Source of the DNA: Porodaedalea pini
Lineage: Eukaryota > Basidiomycota > Agaricomycetes > Hymenochaetales > Hymenochaetaceae
Assembly: GCA_002794775.1 (NCBI GenBank)
Contig: NBAY01000068.1
Span: 62,001-126,000, forward strand
Direction of reading: 5' to 3'
DNA: 64,000 nucleotides
Positions 36,572-47,900 of this stretch are shown piece by piece. The translations under genes were made by a program, and so were the position numbers. Within the stretch, counting starts at the first letter, position 1, and each line of letters begins with the position of its first letter. Below the pieces are notes generated by a model. That model saw nothing but the letters and a program-made list of their open reading frames with translations. It was not told the origin of the DNA and did no database searches.

Positions 36572-37403
36572 TGTCGACGGGGTTGAGGCTGAGACGACGA
36601 CGCTGAATGGAGTTGAAAGGTAGAATACAAGACAGGGAGAGGGGCGAATTCGGAGCAGCAGACGGAGCTCAAGGACTTGGCTGACCTGTGACGCAAGTAT
36701 TAAAGTAAATGGGATTGAAGACGTCGATCAGGAATGCCTTATCCGTCACCCACGTTGAGTTTCCTACAAACTTAGCTTCGCACCGTCTCCTCCTTCAGGC
36801 TGGGCCATTTCTCGGCTCCTCATTTGTTCTACCCATACTATCAAATCTAAAGCTGCTATTGGATTATCAATCCCTTCCAGTAGACTACTCGCGTTCTGAG
36901 TTCGGCGTTTTTCATCGAAGTATGTGCAGCGTCGGCGATGGCGGCGGCATGTTCTCGGACGTGCCACACAATTCTAATCCACTCCTAATGCTTTCTCAGA
37001 ACAGTCCAGACCATTTATTAAGGCCATATATTACTGTTCCAGCGCTACCAATGCGGAAATTGCTTTGCGTATGCTCAACCCATGCGTGAGCGACGGACGT
37101 GTTTAATAGTAAAGACGTCCGACGGGTATTTACTAAATACAGACCGGTGAACCTGACTTGGATTCGTCCCTGTATGAGTTTGCGTCTGTACGTCCAAGTT
37201 AATGTCCGATTCTAACTCATCCACCAGCACAGACCTTCCCCCCATGGGGTTCAGAGTTGCATTTGCAAAGTATGTTTGCGTACAAATCATCGGCGTTTTC
37301 GAGGGAATGGTCCCAGAGGCGACCCCGTCCCCCCTCTCACTATATCGGCGCCACATCTTACTGCGGTGTCTTTCGTTGTGCCTTTCTGGAACTGATCTTC
37401 TAG
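36572..37403. promoter_or_regulatory. Divergent promoter region of hexokinase and F-box paralog
   Basis: An 0.8-kb gap between divergent start codons, so it must carry both promoters. Pyrimidine-rich segments precede each ATG. I did not identify a specific transcription-factor site. Confidence 0.45.
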
Positions 37404-38449
37404 ATGCCCTTCCATGACCTTCCGCCCGAGATCCACTTCTCAATCTGTGAATTTGTGCATCAAGAAACGACGAAGAGTCTTATCCTGGTCAACAAGTACT
37501 TCTATGAGCTAGCAACTCCTATACTGTATAAAACAGTTTATCTGCCTACACGTCGACGCGTAATCTCCTTTCAGAACTCGCTTGTCAGGAATCCCCTACT
37601 CTCCGCCCATATCCGCCACGTGCTCGTATCGGACCGCAATCGCGACGAGTTCCACGTCGTCTTACCAGACTTCGTTGTGTATTGGCCGCAGACACATGCG
37701 GAACGCATGCTACGCAGACAACGTATTCACGAATGGCTGATGGACCGAGATAAAGAGCTCTCAACATTCCGGTCAGCGCTGCGCCACATTCTAGCCCTCG
37801 TCTCGAATCAACTTCAATCGTTAACTCTCCTTCACTACGAACACAGTATCAAGACATTGAAGGACATACTCACCCTCTCGTTCCCGGTTCTGGAAGAACT
37901 CACTATCAGGGGAGACTACCCGCCGTTGCCCAATAATCTGTTCCTACCGAAGCTCAAGCGACTGCATCTGGCAGCTGGAGATATGCCTAATCCCTGGGCA
38001 TCCTTCTCATCGCTTGCGAGCGGATGCCCGAATCTAACTCATATTCGTATAACGGAACCTCTGTCGTGTATCCTATCGGGTGTCATTCTAGCTCAGGCCT
38101 TTGAGGTCGCCTTCGCATGGCGAAGTACGATCCTGAGGCCCTCGCCATGCCGCTTGAGCGCCATGCAGATGGAACGACGCATGTCGCACCAGCTCCTCGC
38201 CTCCCTTCTTCTTTGGTCGAGCTACGGCTCCAGCCTTATCCTCCTGAAATAAGCGCTTTGGGAATGCCATACCCGGACCATACAGATATGATGGAAAGAC
38301 TCAAGACGATCGAGGCACGCACCAAAGCTTTCAAAGTCCTTCCTTCGAATAACGAGAATTACGTTCTGCCGTACTCGTTCGATGCTGCTCGCCGTGATTG
38401 GAAAAGCAGGATGGCTGGTGGTGCGGGTTGCTGGGCTGACCTTAAATGA
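37404..38449 (+). CDS. F-box-like protein, paralog of the gene at 32803
   Basis: Exons 37404-38067 and 38106-38449 predict 335 residues. The start MPFHDLPPEIHFSICEFVH is a basidiomycete-type F-box, followed by VNKYFYELATPILYKTVYL. The second half has leucine-rich segments (QLQSLTLLHYEH, FPVLEELTIRG, LPKLKRLHLAAGDMPNPW). The end RRDWKSRMAGGAGCWADLK matches the paralog. The frame changes near 38068-38105, which I read as a 38-nt intron (GTATCC...TTTGAG). That is short, so a frameshift is possible. It would act as a substrate adaptor of an SCF ligase; the target is unknown. Confidence 0.75.
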
Positions 38450-38915
38450 TCATTTAGAGTCTTGGCTAAACGCGTTCTACTGACTAGCAGGCCATTGATA
38501 GTGTGCCCAACCTCGCTGTTGTTGGGAATATGGAGGATCGGCGGGAGGTTCAAGTGTTTGTGGTGGGGCCGTATTATTATTACTATTTTTTAAATATGGA
38601 TTAGCACTTATAGACTGTGCATAAAAATTAAAAATTTATACCTTTGTATTAGCAGTTTTTCAGAGCTTCAGTTTTGATTTCTTGCACACGCGCATAATAA
38701 TTCGATGCTCACTGAGGGCGTGACGCGAAGAGTGCCAGTCAGCGTAGCGGAATTAGCCGAGATAATTCTCACGCTTTTCGTCCCTTCGTCGTTGAGCCTG
38801 CTGTTTCGTCAATCTCATCCAAACCGTTCCGTGCATTCAGCGCTTTGAGGTATATTCATGTACAATGCGCATGCATCACCAGAGTGTTGAACTTGTTTGT
38901 ATTATACAGAGCGTC
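38450..38915. other. Intergenic, tandem genes
   Basis: AT-rich tract near 38570-38650, then the ATP7 promoter and leader. No gene recognised. Confidence 0.45.
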
Positions 38916-39712
38916 ATGGCGTCTAAAGGAGCGGTCGCTGCTCTCGTACGTTTACCTGTGCTGGCATGCCATTTCCTCATCGTTCAACGCCGCCTTTTTC
39001 GTTACAGGACTTTGCACGTATCTACTCGAAGCTAGGACTTGGAAAGGGTGAGTACTTTTTGTTGTCGTTGCTTCATATTTTTTACTTTGTTATCAGAGAC
39101 CATTGCCTCACTTCAAGCTTTGCGGAAGCGGCACGGCGATGCTCAGCGTATCACCAGCACGCTGAAGTCGCAACCCACCGAAATTGACTTCACACACTAC
39201 CGTTCCGTGCTGAAGAATAAGGCCATTGTTGACGAGGCCGAGAAGATTCTGAAGGACTTCAAGCCGGTGACGTACGATGTCGGCGCCCACGTGAAGGCGA
39301 TCGAGGCCTTTGAGGCGAAGGCGGTAAGTATACTAGTTTGCTTCGGAGGCCGCGGAGGCTTACGATAATTGTAGATGGAGAATGCGAAAGCGACTGAGGC
39401 AAAGATTGACGAGGAGCTTAAGGATCTCCAGGCCACGCTTGCTAACATCGAGGACGTCCGGTCCTTCGAGGACCTTACTGTGAGAATACGTTATTTCTTT
39501 TTGTTTGTGCTGTAGACTGATTCTTTCTTCCAGGTTGAGGAGGTTGGCAACGCACACCCCGAGATCACCAAAGCTGTCGAGACTATGATGAAGAAGGGCA
39601 AGTGGACAGTACCTGGTGCGTTACCTCGGGGTTTTTTTTTTTAATATCCATTGTTTATGAAAACGTTTCTTCAGGCTACAAGGAGAAGTTCGGTGACTTG
39701 TCTTTAATGTAG
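38916..39712 (+). CDS. ATP7: Mitochondrial F1Fo-ATP synthase subunit d
   Basis: Peripheral-stalk subunit linking F1 to Fo in the inner membrane. Exons 38916-38945, 39008-39047, 39097-39323, 39375-39479, 39534-39615 and 39675-39712 give 173 residues. The protein begins MASKGAVAALDFARIYSKLGL and contains LRKRHGDAQRITSTLKSQPTEIDF, RSVLKNKAIVDEAEK and FKPVTYDVGAHVKAIEAFE. It ends GKWTVPGYKEKFGDLSLM. This is the whole family pattern and length. The first exon is only ten codons. Confidence 0.97.
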
Positions 39713-40192
39713 ATGGGATGTTCTTTGTCTTAGAAATTAATCAAAAATTGCGTTTCACGCTTCGTGGGTGGACTTCTCAGGCGTGATTTAGCAAGCCATC
39801 GGCACCAGCTTTTCACAACAGTTACCTATGGGGAGAGATCTAATGTTGCTAGTTTAAGTCCAAAGCCCTATAGTCAACGACTCAACATAAAGCTAGCATC
39901 ATACTCAGCGTGATCATGATCAGTTGCCTTCAGGAAAACGTAAAAGAATCATTGGACTTGGACTAGTTAAAATCCTGAGCTGTAACGTCTGGTAGAGTAT
40001 ATGTAGCTCAGTCTTCACTCCTTAGGCTTGAAAATGTGGACGGAGAAACCAGACGCGCTTCTGATAGCGTCTTTTCGAGCCGAAGAGCCATTCAAGCTCG
40101 CCGCGCCCACGTGCGGCCACAACAACGCTTTGCCACTCTCGCATGGACTACATTGTTGACCATTGACCCCACTTCATCGAGCTGCTAATAAG
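39713..40192. other. Intergenic, tandem genes
   Basis: Holds the ATP7 3' UTR and the GPC1 promoter. No gene recognised. Confidence 0.45.
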
Positions 40193-42131
40193 ATGTCGAA
40201 CAATTCCTCAAATGAACATTCGCGGCCCCCAAGCCCATCGCAGCGCCCAGAGACGCCAGGACTGAACTCGAATTTCAGCATGGGCTTCTTCTCCGTGCCC
40301 TTCGAACGCTTCGTTCGTGACGATGCCTCTGAATGGACGAGCGCGTTCACGCTTCTCGGTGCGCATCATATACTTTCTGCGCCTTTTATGAAGTCGACTC
40401 ACTCAAACTTGGGAATCAGACACTATTGAGACATTCTTCGATTCGCGCATGGACTTGCTTGAGCGCCGGTTGAAGAAACACTCCGACAGACTCAAGATGC
40501 GCGCAGAAGAGGCATTCAAGTTCAAGGCTCCCTCGGGAGACCTTTTTGTTGCGAAGGACTTGGACAGGGAGGTGCAGAAGTTCAAGTTGAAGGTCAGTGC
40601 GGCCTATCCCCTTCAATGATCGTGCTGAACGCGGGAGCTTATTCGACGCGTCGATATTGTGTATAGGTGTCAAGTCGAATGACCTCTTTGTCTAATGCAT
40701 GGCAATCCTCGAAAGTCGTCCGAACGCGAGAAAAGATCTCATTTTTTCACGGTGTAATGTCTCTCCTCCTGACCGCACTCCTATTTGGCATGGCTCCACA
40801 GTACGTGCACGCATTTTCCTCATTGACAACCACTGTCTCAACTTCACGCGCTTTTAGATGGTTGCACATTTCATACACGGTCCAGGCCTTATATCTCCTC
40901 CCGCTACGTGCGTACAACTACAAGAAGCGCGCGTGGCATTATTTTCTCTTCGATTTGTGTTACTATGCCACCATTCTCAACTTCATGTTCATTTGGCTTG
41001 CGCCTTCGAGCGCCACACTCTGGATAGCATGTTACTGCATGTCTCATGGCTCGCTGGCCAGTGCTGTCATCACTTGGAGGAACAGTCTTGTCTTTCATGA
41101 CTTTGACAAGGTGACCTCACTGTTCGTGCACATCTACGCGCCGCTGGTGTTTACGGTCATCCGGTGTGTTTCATTGCCTGCAACTACGATAGGAGGCATT
41201 GACTGATAAGTATTGTCAGGCATTATTATCCTGAAGCAGAGACACGGTTTCCTGCGGTTGCGAAGGTTCCACACCTGAATCCAGTGAAAGCATTCGGGCT
41301 GAGTGCTTTAATCTGTAGGTTCTTTCGCTTTGCTCTCCCAATGGGTTGACTCTGATGACGTTACAATTGCAGATATCATCTGGCAAGCTTTATATTGGAA
41401 GGTGCATAGATTCATCGTTCTGACAAAATTCCCTTCATACCGTCCTGACCTTTATATAAGTTCGTTATGGTCGACCGTCGCAAGAAAATTGAGTCTGGAG
41501 AGCGCACGACGTCCTTCTCGTGGATGTTGAATGACAGAAGAGGTGTCATTGGACGTATGCTTGGTCGCATTCCACTGCAATATAGGGAGTTCTCGTTTAT
41601 TACGGGACAACTCGGTATGTGTTCATATTTTCCATTTGATAGAAGATTTGCTTAACCGGTTGGATGGCAGTCTATACTCTGGTGGTAGAGCTCCCCGTGC
41701 TCCTGCTATATCGAAGCTCCTTCTGGAGCTCGACATTCTTGCTTGCTATCTTTTCCGTTAGTGTATGGAACGGCGGAGGATTTTACATTGAAGTCTTCGG
41801 TCGAAAGTACGTTTGGCTCCTGTTGCCCTCAATGCTAGTCCTGATTTTGTTTGATCTCGGAAGGTTCGAACGGGAACTTGAGGCTCTTCGTAAAGAGCTC
41901 GCTGAAGCAGCCGCCACCCGCTCAGGAGCGACGACACCAGCTGACCCCCAAGGCCTTTCACATTCACGCAACACCAGCGAAGAGAACTTCTCTGTATCGA
42001 CGGAGTCACCCGTGTTTGTTGCGCAAGACCTCCCGCCTACCGAGCTTACCGCTAGTCCGATAAGCGGAGTCACCTCTGTTTCGTCCCAACAATCGCTGTC
42101 CTCAACGCCTGAAGCAAAGAAGAATCAGTAG
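40193..42131 (+). CDS. GPC1: Glycerophosphocholine acyltransferase (DUF2838)
   Basis: Yeast Gpc1 acylates glycerophosphocholine to lyso-PC with acyl-CoA in a deacylation/reacylation route for phosphatidylcholine. Exons 40193-40358, 40420-40592, 40667-41163, 41220-41314, 41373-41401, 41461-41614, 41671-41806 and 41864-42131 give 505 residues. The N-terminus is cytosolic and charged (LERRLKKHSDRLKMRAEEAF). Then come about eight hydrophobic segments with DUF2838 blocks FRWLHISYTVQALYLLPLR, RAWHYFLFDLCYYATILN and WRNSLVFHDFDKVTSLFVH. PSYR-like family sequence is absent but WNGGGFYIEVFGRKF is present. A Ser/Thr-rich tail follows a short coiled coil (ERELEALRKELAEA). Confidence 0.92.
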
Positions 42132-42454
42132 CACTTCATACTGCATGATTATTGTTTCCACTCTCCCGCTGCTTTCTTGATTAGTGTGTAATGACCATTT
42201 ACGATCCCTATTACTTCCTGCGTGCCCTTATATGCCCACTGTGCTTTCGATTGTTAGACTCCTACAAATTAGTCTGCCATATTCTCTTTATACACTGTTC
42301 GTCTCTGCTTCTTTATCCTATTCGTCTTTATGCACGCTCGAAGCGACCAGCTGCTCGGGCAGGCCGATCCCTATAACGTCTTGTACAACCTACATTGATT
42401 TGCTATGCTTCTCTGGATACCTCACGAACGTCGCCCGATGATACAATAATGTTC
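42132..42454. other. Convergent 3' region between GPC1 and TAD1
   Basis: About 320 bp between facing stop codons, presumably shared 3' UTR and termination DNA. Pyrimidine-rich on the plus strand. No gene seen. Confidence 0.5.
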
Positions 42455-44138
42455 CTAGTCCTCTGTCCGCGTGTCAACCAGATCAAGAGCCTCTCCCTCA
42501 AAGACATTGCCTTCGAGATCGAAAGACTCCCACTTCTTCCCGCTGACGAGCCATCCTGCAAAGGGACCGGCCGGGCCCTTGAGCGCAGAGCGCGCGATTT
42601 GGAAGTGGTAGTCGGATTGTTTCGCAGCGTTGTACGTTGCGCCCGGCCTTTCCGCGAAAACATTCAGCGATGACAGAACGAAGAAAGGGAGGGGAGGGGA
42701 TGCGTACGATGCAGTCGGACGACCAATAGCCCGTGAAGTCTCTTCGTGCAGTCTGAATAACTGAAGCTTGCACAGTCGTGGCCTATGGCGAGTGTCAGCG
42801 GTCGGTCAAGACTATGACGCCGTCTGGGCGAACCGGTATTTCTCAAGGCCGCGCTGCTTGGGACTGACACCGCGACGCATGCCGTTAATTATTACCTCCT
42901 CACCATTACCTATCGCAGAATCTGCAAACCAGCACAAGGCTTGAAAACACATCAGACTCTGTCAGAAAAAAAAAAGTTGAGAAGCTTGAGATACATTCGT
43001 TGCTCGACGGGGCTGGGGACTTCGTCGGATTTAGAGCTCGTAATGATGTTCGCGAGTGCACAAAATCGATGTCGGTGAAATAGAGTATGGGCTTTACTAG
43101 ACGGAACGGTTCAGGGAGGCCTTATTCAAGTTATTGGAGATAGGTAAGCCGATTCCGAGTCAGAGGAACCAGAGAAGTAATATTCACCTGTAATGGCCTC
43201 CAGCCTCCCATGAAGCGCCCGCTCGCAATCCTCTCTTACTACGTCTCGCATGTGCATCGGGACGTCCCCTATGACGATGTCATTAAGGTAGACGGGCGTA
43301 AATATGCTTGACGCCAAAGCGCCCTGCACACCAAGAACATTGAATACTCTGCAGTAATTCCAGCCTCATATAAGTTCTTCCATTTAGAGAATCGGTGACG
43401 GGAGGAGTTACGCGATCTTGTCACTGCATGACATGCAGCGCGTCGGCGGCGAGTCAGCGCGCCCGGGTTTGGTACGAAGTACACCATGTAGCGCGTAGTT
43501 ATTCCGGCCGCGTGAAGCAGTGCCGGGCGGCAGGGAAGCGGGCGGAGCAGAATCCTTGAGGGCGGCCATAGCTGGGTCCTGCGAGGATGCTAAGAAGCGC
43601 ATGGACGCGTCACCACCTAGACTCAAAGCGAATTCAATCCACCGACACCGACAGTTAGGAACGGACAAGCATAGAAGCACATCAAAGTCACATTGGGTAG
43701 AATAAAGAGAGGTAGTCTCTTACAGGGAACCGTCGATATGTACATGTGCAGCCTCACTCCGCCTTTCAACTCCCACTTCCCGTCTACACGTCGCTCAATC
43801 CAGTCCGATCCGGTCGACGCATGCACCGCACGCTGGGCTTCTTCATATAGCCACCCGATGAATGCACGGCGCGCGAGCACCTCGGCGTGGCTGTCATGCA
43901 GCGCGTCGCCGCGAAGCGGGTAACGCGCCGTCGGAAGACATTTGGCGCCTGTCGCAAGCGCGACGACATTGAAGCTGCCCGAGTCCGAATTCCATTCGGA
44001 GGTCGGCGTAGACGTAGAGTGAAGGACGAAAGCAGCCAGTACGGTGTACTGGTAGTCGTTGGAAGGCCTGAAACTGCAGGCGGTGTATTGCGCGTGGACA
44101 CGCGTCACGAGCGCGTCGACGTCGTCAGTGGAGAGCAT
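42455..44138 (-). CDS. TAD1: tRNA-specific adenosine deaminase (A37 of tRNA-Ala)
   Basis: Converts adenosine 37 of tRNA-Ala to inosine; member of the ADAR/ADAT1 deaminase domain family. Six exons (44138-43724, 43616-43412, 43348-43188, 43120-42995, 42939-42819, 42782-42455) give 451 residues. Zinc and catalytic sites are intact: DSHAEVLARRAF (His and Glu), STVPCGDAS (Cys, split by intron 1), and PTRCMSCSDKIA (Cys). Further blocks are NVLGVQGALASSIF, SLCWFADS, VIINGMRRGVSPKQR, LCKLQLFRLHEE and the end GPFAGWLVSGKKWESF. The frame stays open upstream to 44192, so an earlier start cannot be excluded. Intron 4 contains a T10 tract and ends TTTTCAAG. Confidence 0.93.
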
Positions 44139-44460
44139 GCAGAAGGAGTGGCAGTGCCTCGGCTTACGATTAGGCTTGGAAAGGGGACCCACAGTTCTGG
44201 ATTAGGCAGCTGGGTGGCGCGCATCGTGAACCTTGACCCATCTCATCTCGAAAACTCTCCAAAGTGATGTGATTCATATGGGAAATGTCCACGCGACCCA
44301 TTACTCAATTGCACAAGACTTTTTTGTTTCCGCAGCGATGACGTCTGCACTATACACACTCCATCTCCTGAGGCATAAAAAGCCTGGAGTACTCGACCTG
44401 ACGCTCCAGAAACAAAACAACACCACCCACATCTACCAGCACCCAAATCAATTCTTAAAT
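44139..44460. promoter_or_regulatory. Divergent promoter region of TAD1 and the Con-6-like gene
   Basis: About 320 bp between divergent start codons. A GCATAAAAAG TATA-like box lies at about 44373-44382, roughly 80 bp upstream of the plus-strand ATG. Confidence 0.45.
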
Positions 44461-44920
44461 ATGTTCGGCTCTTCTCGCTCACGCACTACCCGTACCCACC
44501 GCGCCAGCGGCACCCGCAGCGGCGGTCTCTTCAGCACCGCCGGAAGGGGTAGCAGCCGCACCGGAAGAACTGGCACTCGTCGCGGCCTGTTCCATCGCGC
44601 CAATCCGGACCGACGTGCAGGCGGATACAAGTGCAATTCTAACTTGCCTCATTTTGATCCTGGCTTATTTGTTTGCTCTTTCACAGAGCTGCCCTCCATA
44701 ACCCGAACACCACTCGCGACGGGCGTAGAGAGGCCAAACACGAGCTCCGTGCAATGGTGAGTATCTATGCACTTTGGTAGCCCTCCTTGTTCTGACGGCG
44801 AATTCCGTGGTTTAGGGTCGTGGCAACGAGGCGCACGGACACCCGAGCCTCAAGTCGCGCATCAAACGCATGCTCGGAATCCGATCGAGACGGTCTGGCA
44901 CCCGCGCAACACGCTACTAA
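44461..44920 (+). CDS. Small basic Con-6-like protein
   Basis: Exons 44461-44630, 44687-44756 and 44816-44920 give 114 residues. The N-terminal half is Ser/Arg/Gly/Thr-rich (SSRSRTTRTHRASGTRSGG). The C-terminal half reads NPDRRAGGYKAALHNPNTT followed by KHELRAMG and ends with a basic segment (LKSRIKRMLGIRSRR). The GGYKAALHNPNTT...KHELR pattern resembles the Con-6 motif (GGLKA..NNPN.S..AK..A...L) of conidiation-specific protein 6. That similarity is by eye and modest. It is very arginine-rich, so nucleic-acid binding is possible. The role in this organism is unknown. Confidence 0.7.
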
Positions 44921-47900
44921 TGCTCTGCTCGATGCACGCCTTTATTCATATGATACCTGTTTATACCCGATATCTCCACCATTAATTTTCCCTTAATGTC
45001 TGAACTATGTTCCGTCATGCGCCCGCGTGGCCTCATCTTGAATATGTATCAATAGCAATATTAATAATAGAAATGATTTATCAACGATAAAATATGCTTT
45101 TAAGTTTAAACTTAAGCTTATAAGTTTAGAGCTCAGGTGATGGAACGCGACGAAGCTGAGAAACACGCCATTGATTAATCAATGGAACGGGAAGGACAAC
45201 GTATCCATTACTTAATAATGGCTATACCCATCCCTCGACATACGGTCTGTTGGCATTGAGGAATCAGAGTACAGGGACAGGATTACCTTTGCCCTGTTCA
45301 TAAATTTCCCAGAGTCCTTGCAAACAAGAAGGAGTCCCTGTCGTCGGCCAGTTTCGCGGATGAACTTCTTCGTCAGCGAGAGAATCAAGAGTCCAAAGTT
45401 ACTCATTGTATCTGTGAACTCTGGAGGACAAATCAAGTCCCGCCGCGCTCGCACTCACTCCCCGATGAGTTGTAGACGAGAAGAGGTCTTCTTCATCCGC
45501 TTGGGCTCTTCGAGTTCGCGGATGCCTTTCCTTGTCAACGGAAGAACAAAAAAAACGACGATATCAAACTCGTCCATCCGCATATGCCCACATTCGCCGA
45601 TACCCAACCCAATCTCGGACTCGCAGATCCTGATCACCTTCGACACCGCTCGCCATCGCACTCCGTGGCCTTGTCGATAACAAGAGGCCCCCCCGTCGGT
45701 CGACCTCGTGGATGAAGTTCCTCATCAGCGGGAGAACGGAGAGTCCAACCCTTGTTCGTTGCATAAAGCCCACACTCGCCAACACCTAGGGCGTATCTGC
45801 GAACTCTGATAGGGGGATCACCTCCGCCCTCCGCTCGCAATCACTCCCCGGGTGCTCGAGACAACACCACGTCCTTCTCCTCCATCCACGAAGCCAAGGA
45901 AGTCCTACGGCAATCTGATCGTCAGCGGGAGAAGCACTGAGCGAGGTCTATCTTCCGCAGTCGCGCCCACCGGGCTCGCGTCTATTCGCCGACCATCGAC
46001 AACCCCCCGCGCGCTTCTCCGCTCCGCGAACATTAATATTAAGCAGCCTGTTTGGCCGTCATCTCGGCGCGCGCGATCATGATCGTAGCCTGTCCTTCTG
46101 CGCACGCCTGATCTTCGTGAATATCAGTATTGATATTGATATTGTCGAGCCGCCGGACAGGCATATACATGTACACAATTGAGCGAGCCCAACGAGCGCC
46201 ATAATCTCTTGCGATGGGCATCATGATTCAAGGCGGGGAGGCCCCCAGCTGCTTTATCAAACCAGAGCACTACTTGTTGTGTAGGGAGAGAGTGAGGGTA
46301 ACCGATCGAAGGTGCGGGAGAAGCTTAAGCACGAGGAAGGGTGCGCCACAGATGGATGGGTATCGAACAGCTTAGATGTAGGGCACACGCATCCCGCAGG
46401 CCGATCATAGAACGAGAACTCGGAGAAGGTTGCCTACTCTTTTATCCAAAGTTGCTAGGGCATATGGGACGTCTGCGGAACTTGATGTCTGCCAGATGTC
46501 TTCCACGGACGCTGATGCATTGATTACCTCGTATAGACCCATCGTTTGATGACCGTCCGAGGATGGGCATTCAGAAAATACGCATCAGACACCGGGAGCA
46601 TAACAGTAGAAGCAGAAGCAGGAGCGTCGTTGTGCATGGTCTTCAGTATGCTTTGAACGTCAAATTGGAACGATCGAAGACGGCCAATTCGGAGGTTCTG
46701 TGACTCAGTGTGAGAGGCACTAGGGCAAAGAACACACACAGACAAAGAGCGATCAGTTGCACTGATTATGACTCCCTCTGGAATTTCAAAAGGCCGTCTC
46801 TAAGTGCGACTCCGAAGCCAGTCCAAGGAACAAGCTTCTCTTCTTCCTAATGTACTACGCTGTTAGCTAAAACAGACGGGCGCAAGTTGGATCCTCACCT
46901 ATACTAAGTAAAAGACAAAGACACCCGGCGCTGATAACAATATTAATATAGCTTGAGACGATAGGCATCAGCCAACTGAGTACGAGTCATACTCAGGAGA
47001 AGAGTAGCGATAAATATAGCAGCAACATTAATGGAATGTGCGCACCCATAACGGACATCAAACCCGAATCAGTGCAGGACTCATATACTATGTCCTAGCT
47101 CTTAGGAACAGTGTGCCGACATCTCCGGTCTCCGATAGCTCACAAGCCTCCCAGGCGCGTTCTTCTCAATCCAGTCAGACCGAGCTACCGAGTTCGAAAG
47201 TCTAGTATAATGAGGATCCCGGGGCGATGTCATCACTTGGTAGTATATATTAGGATTGATGCCCGAACGAATACGTGAGCTGTGCAACTGTGTCCCAGAG
47301 CCAATAACTAGCGACTTCCAGAGACGCAAACCTTATACACGCGCTGTTTTGGCGTGTCCGCGGTGAGCGATAAGATGCGATGCGGAATGTGTTCCAAGGC
47401 GGAGGCGGTGTCAGTAGCTGCCGTCCCCATATAAGATTTGATTGTAATAGTGAGCAGTTGCAGGATTTGGAGATGCGGCGGCATGACAGAAATACGACGT
47501 GGGTGGAGAACTTGGAGCCTAATAGGAGCTGTAATAGTAAACGGAACGAGTACAGATGAGAAACCTTTTAGGAGTAGTACTGCAGTACGGCCTGAGCCAA
47601 ATGAAGAGCGATGCGAATGCACACGCACTCGATCGAGTCATGGCGAATATCAGTTTGTGTGAGACGAGCGTGGTTCTTGAAGCTGCGTCCGAGTCTTCTA
47701 ATTAAGAAAAGAAACTTCGTAGGAGGTGTCCGATCAAGGCGTGCGACCCTTGCTTGAATCGTCGTGGGGCGGACACCGCTGCGATCGTATCCCGAGTCGT
47801 GATCGCCTCCGAGTCCGAGTCAGTATTAGTCAGAGACTCAGACATCCCGTACATTCAAGTTCTCTCGTTCTTTTTCCCTCTCTCGGCGCCCGTACGTAAG

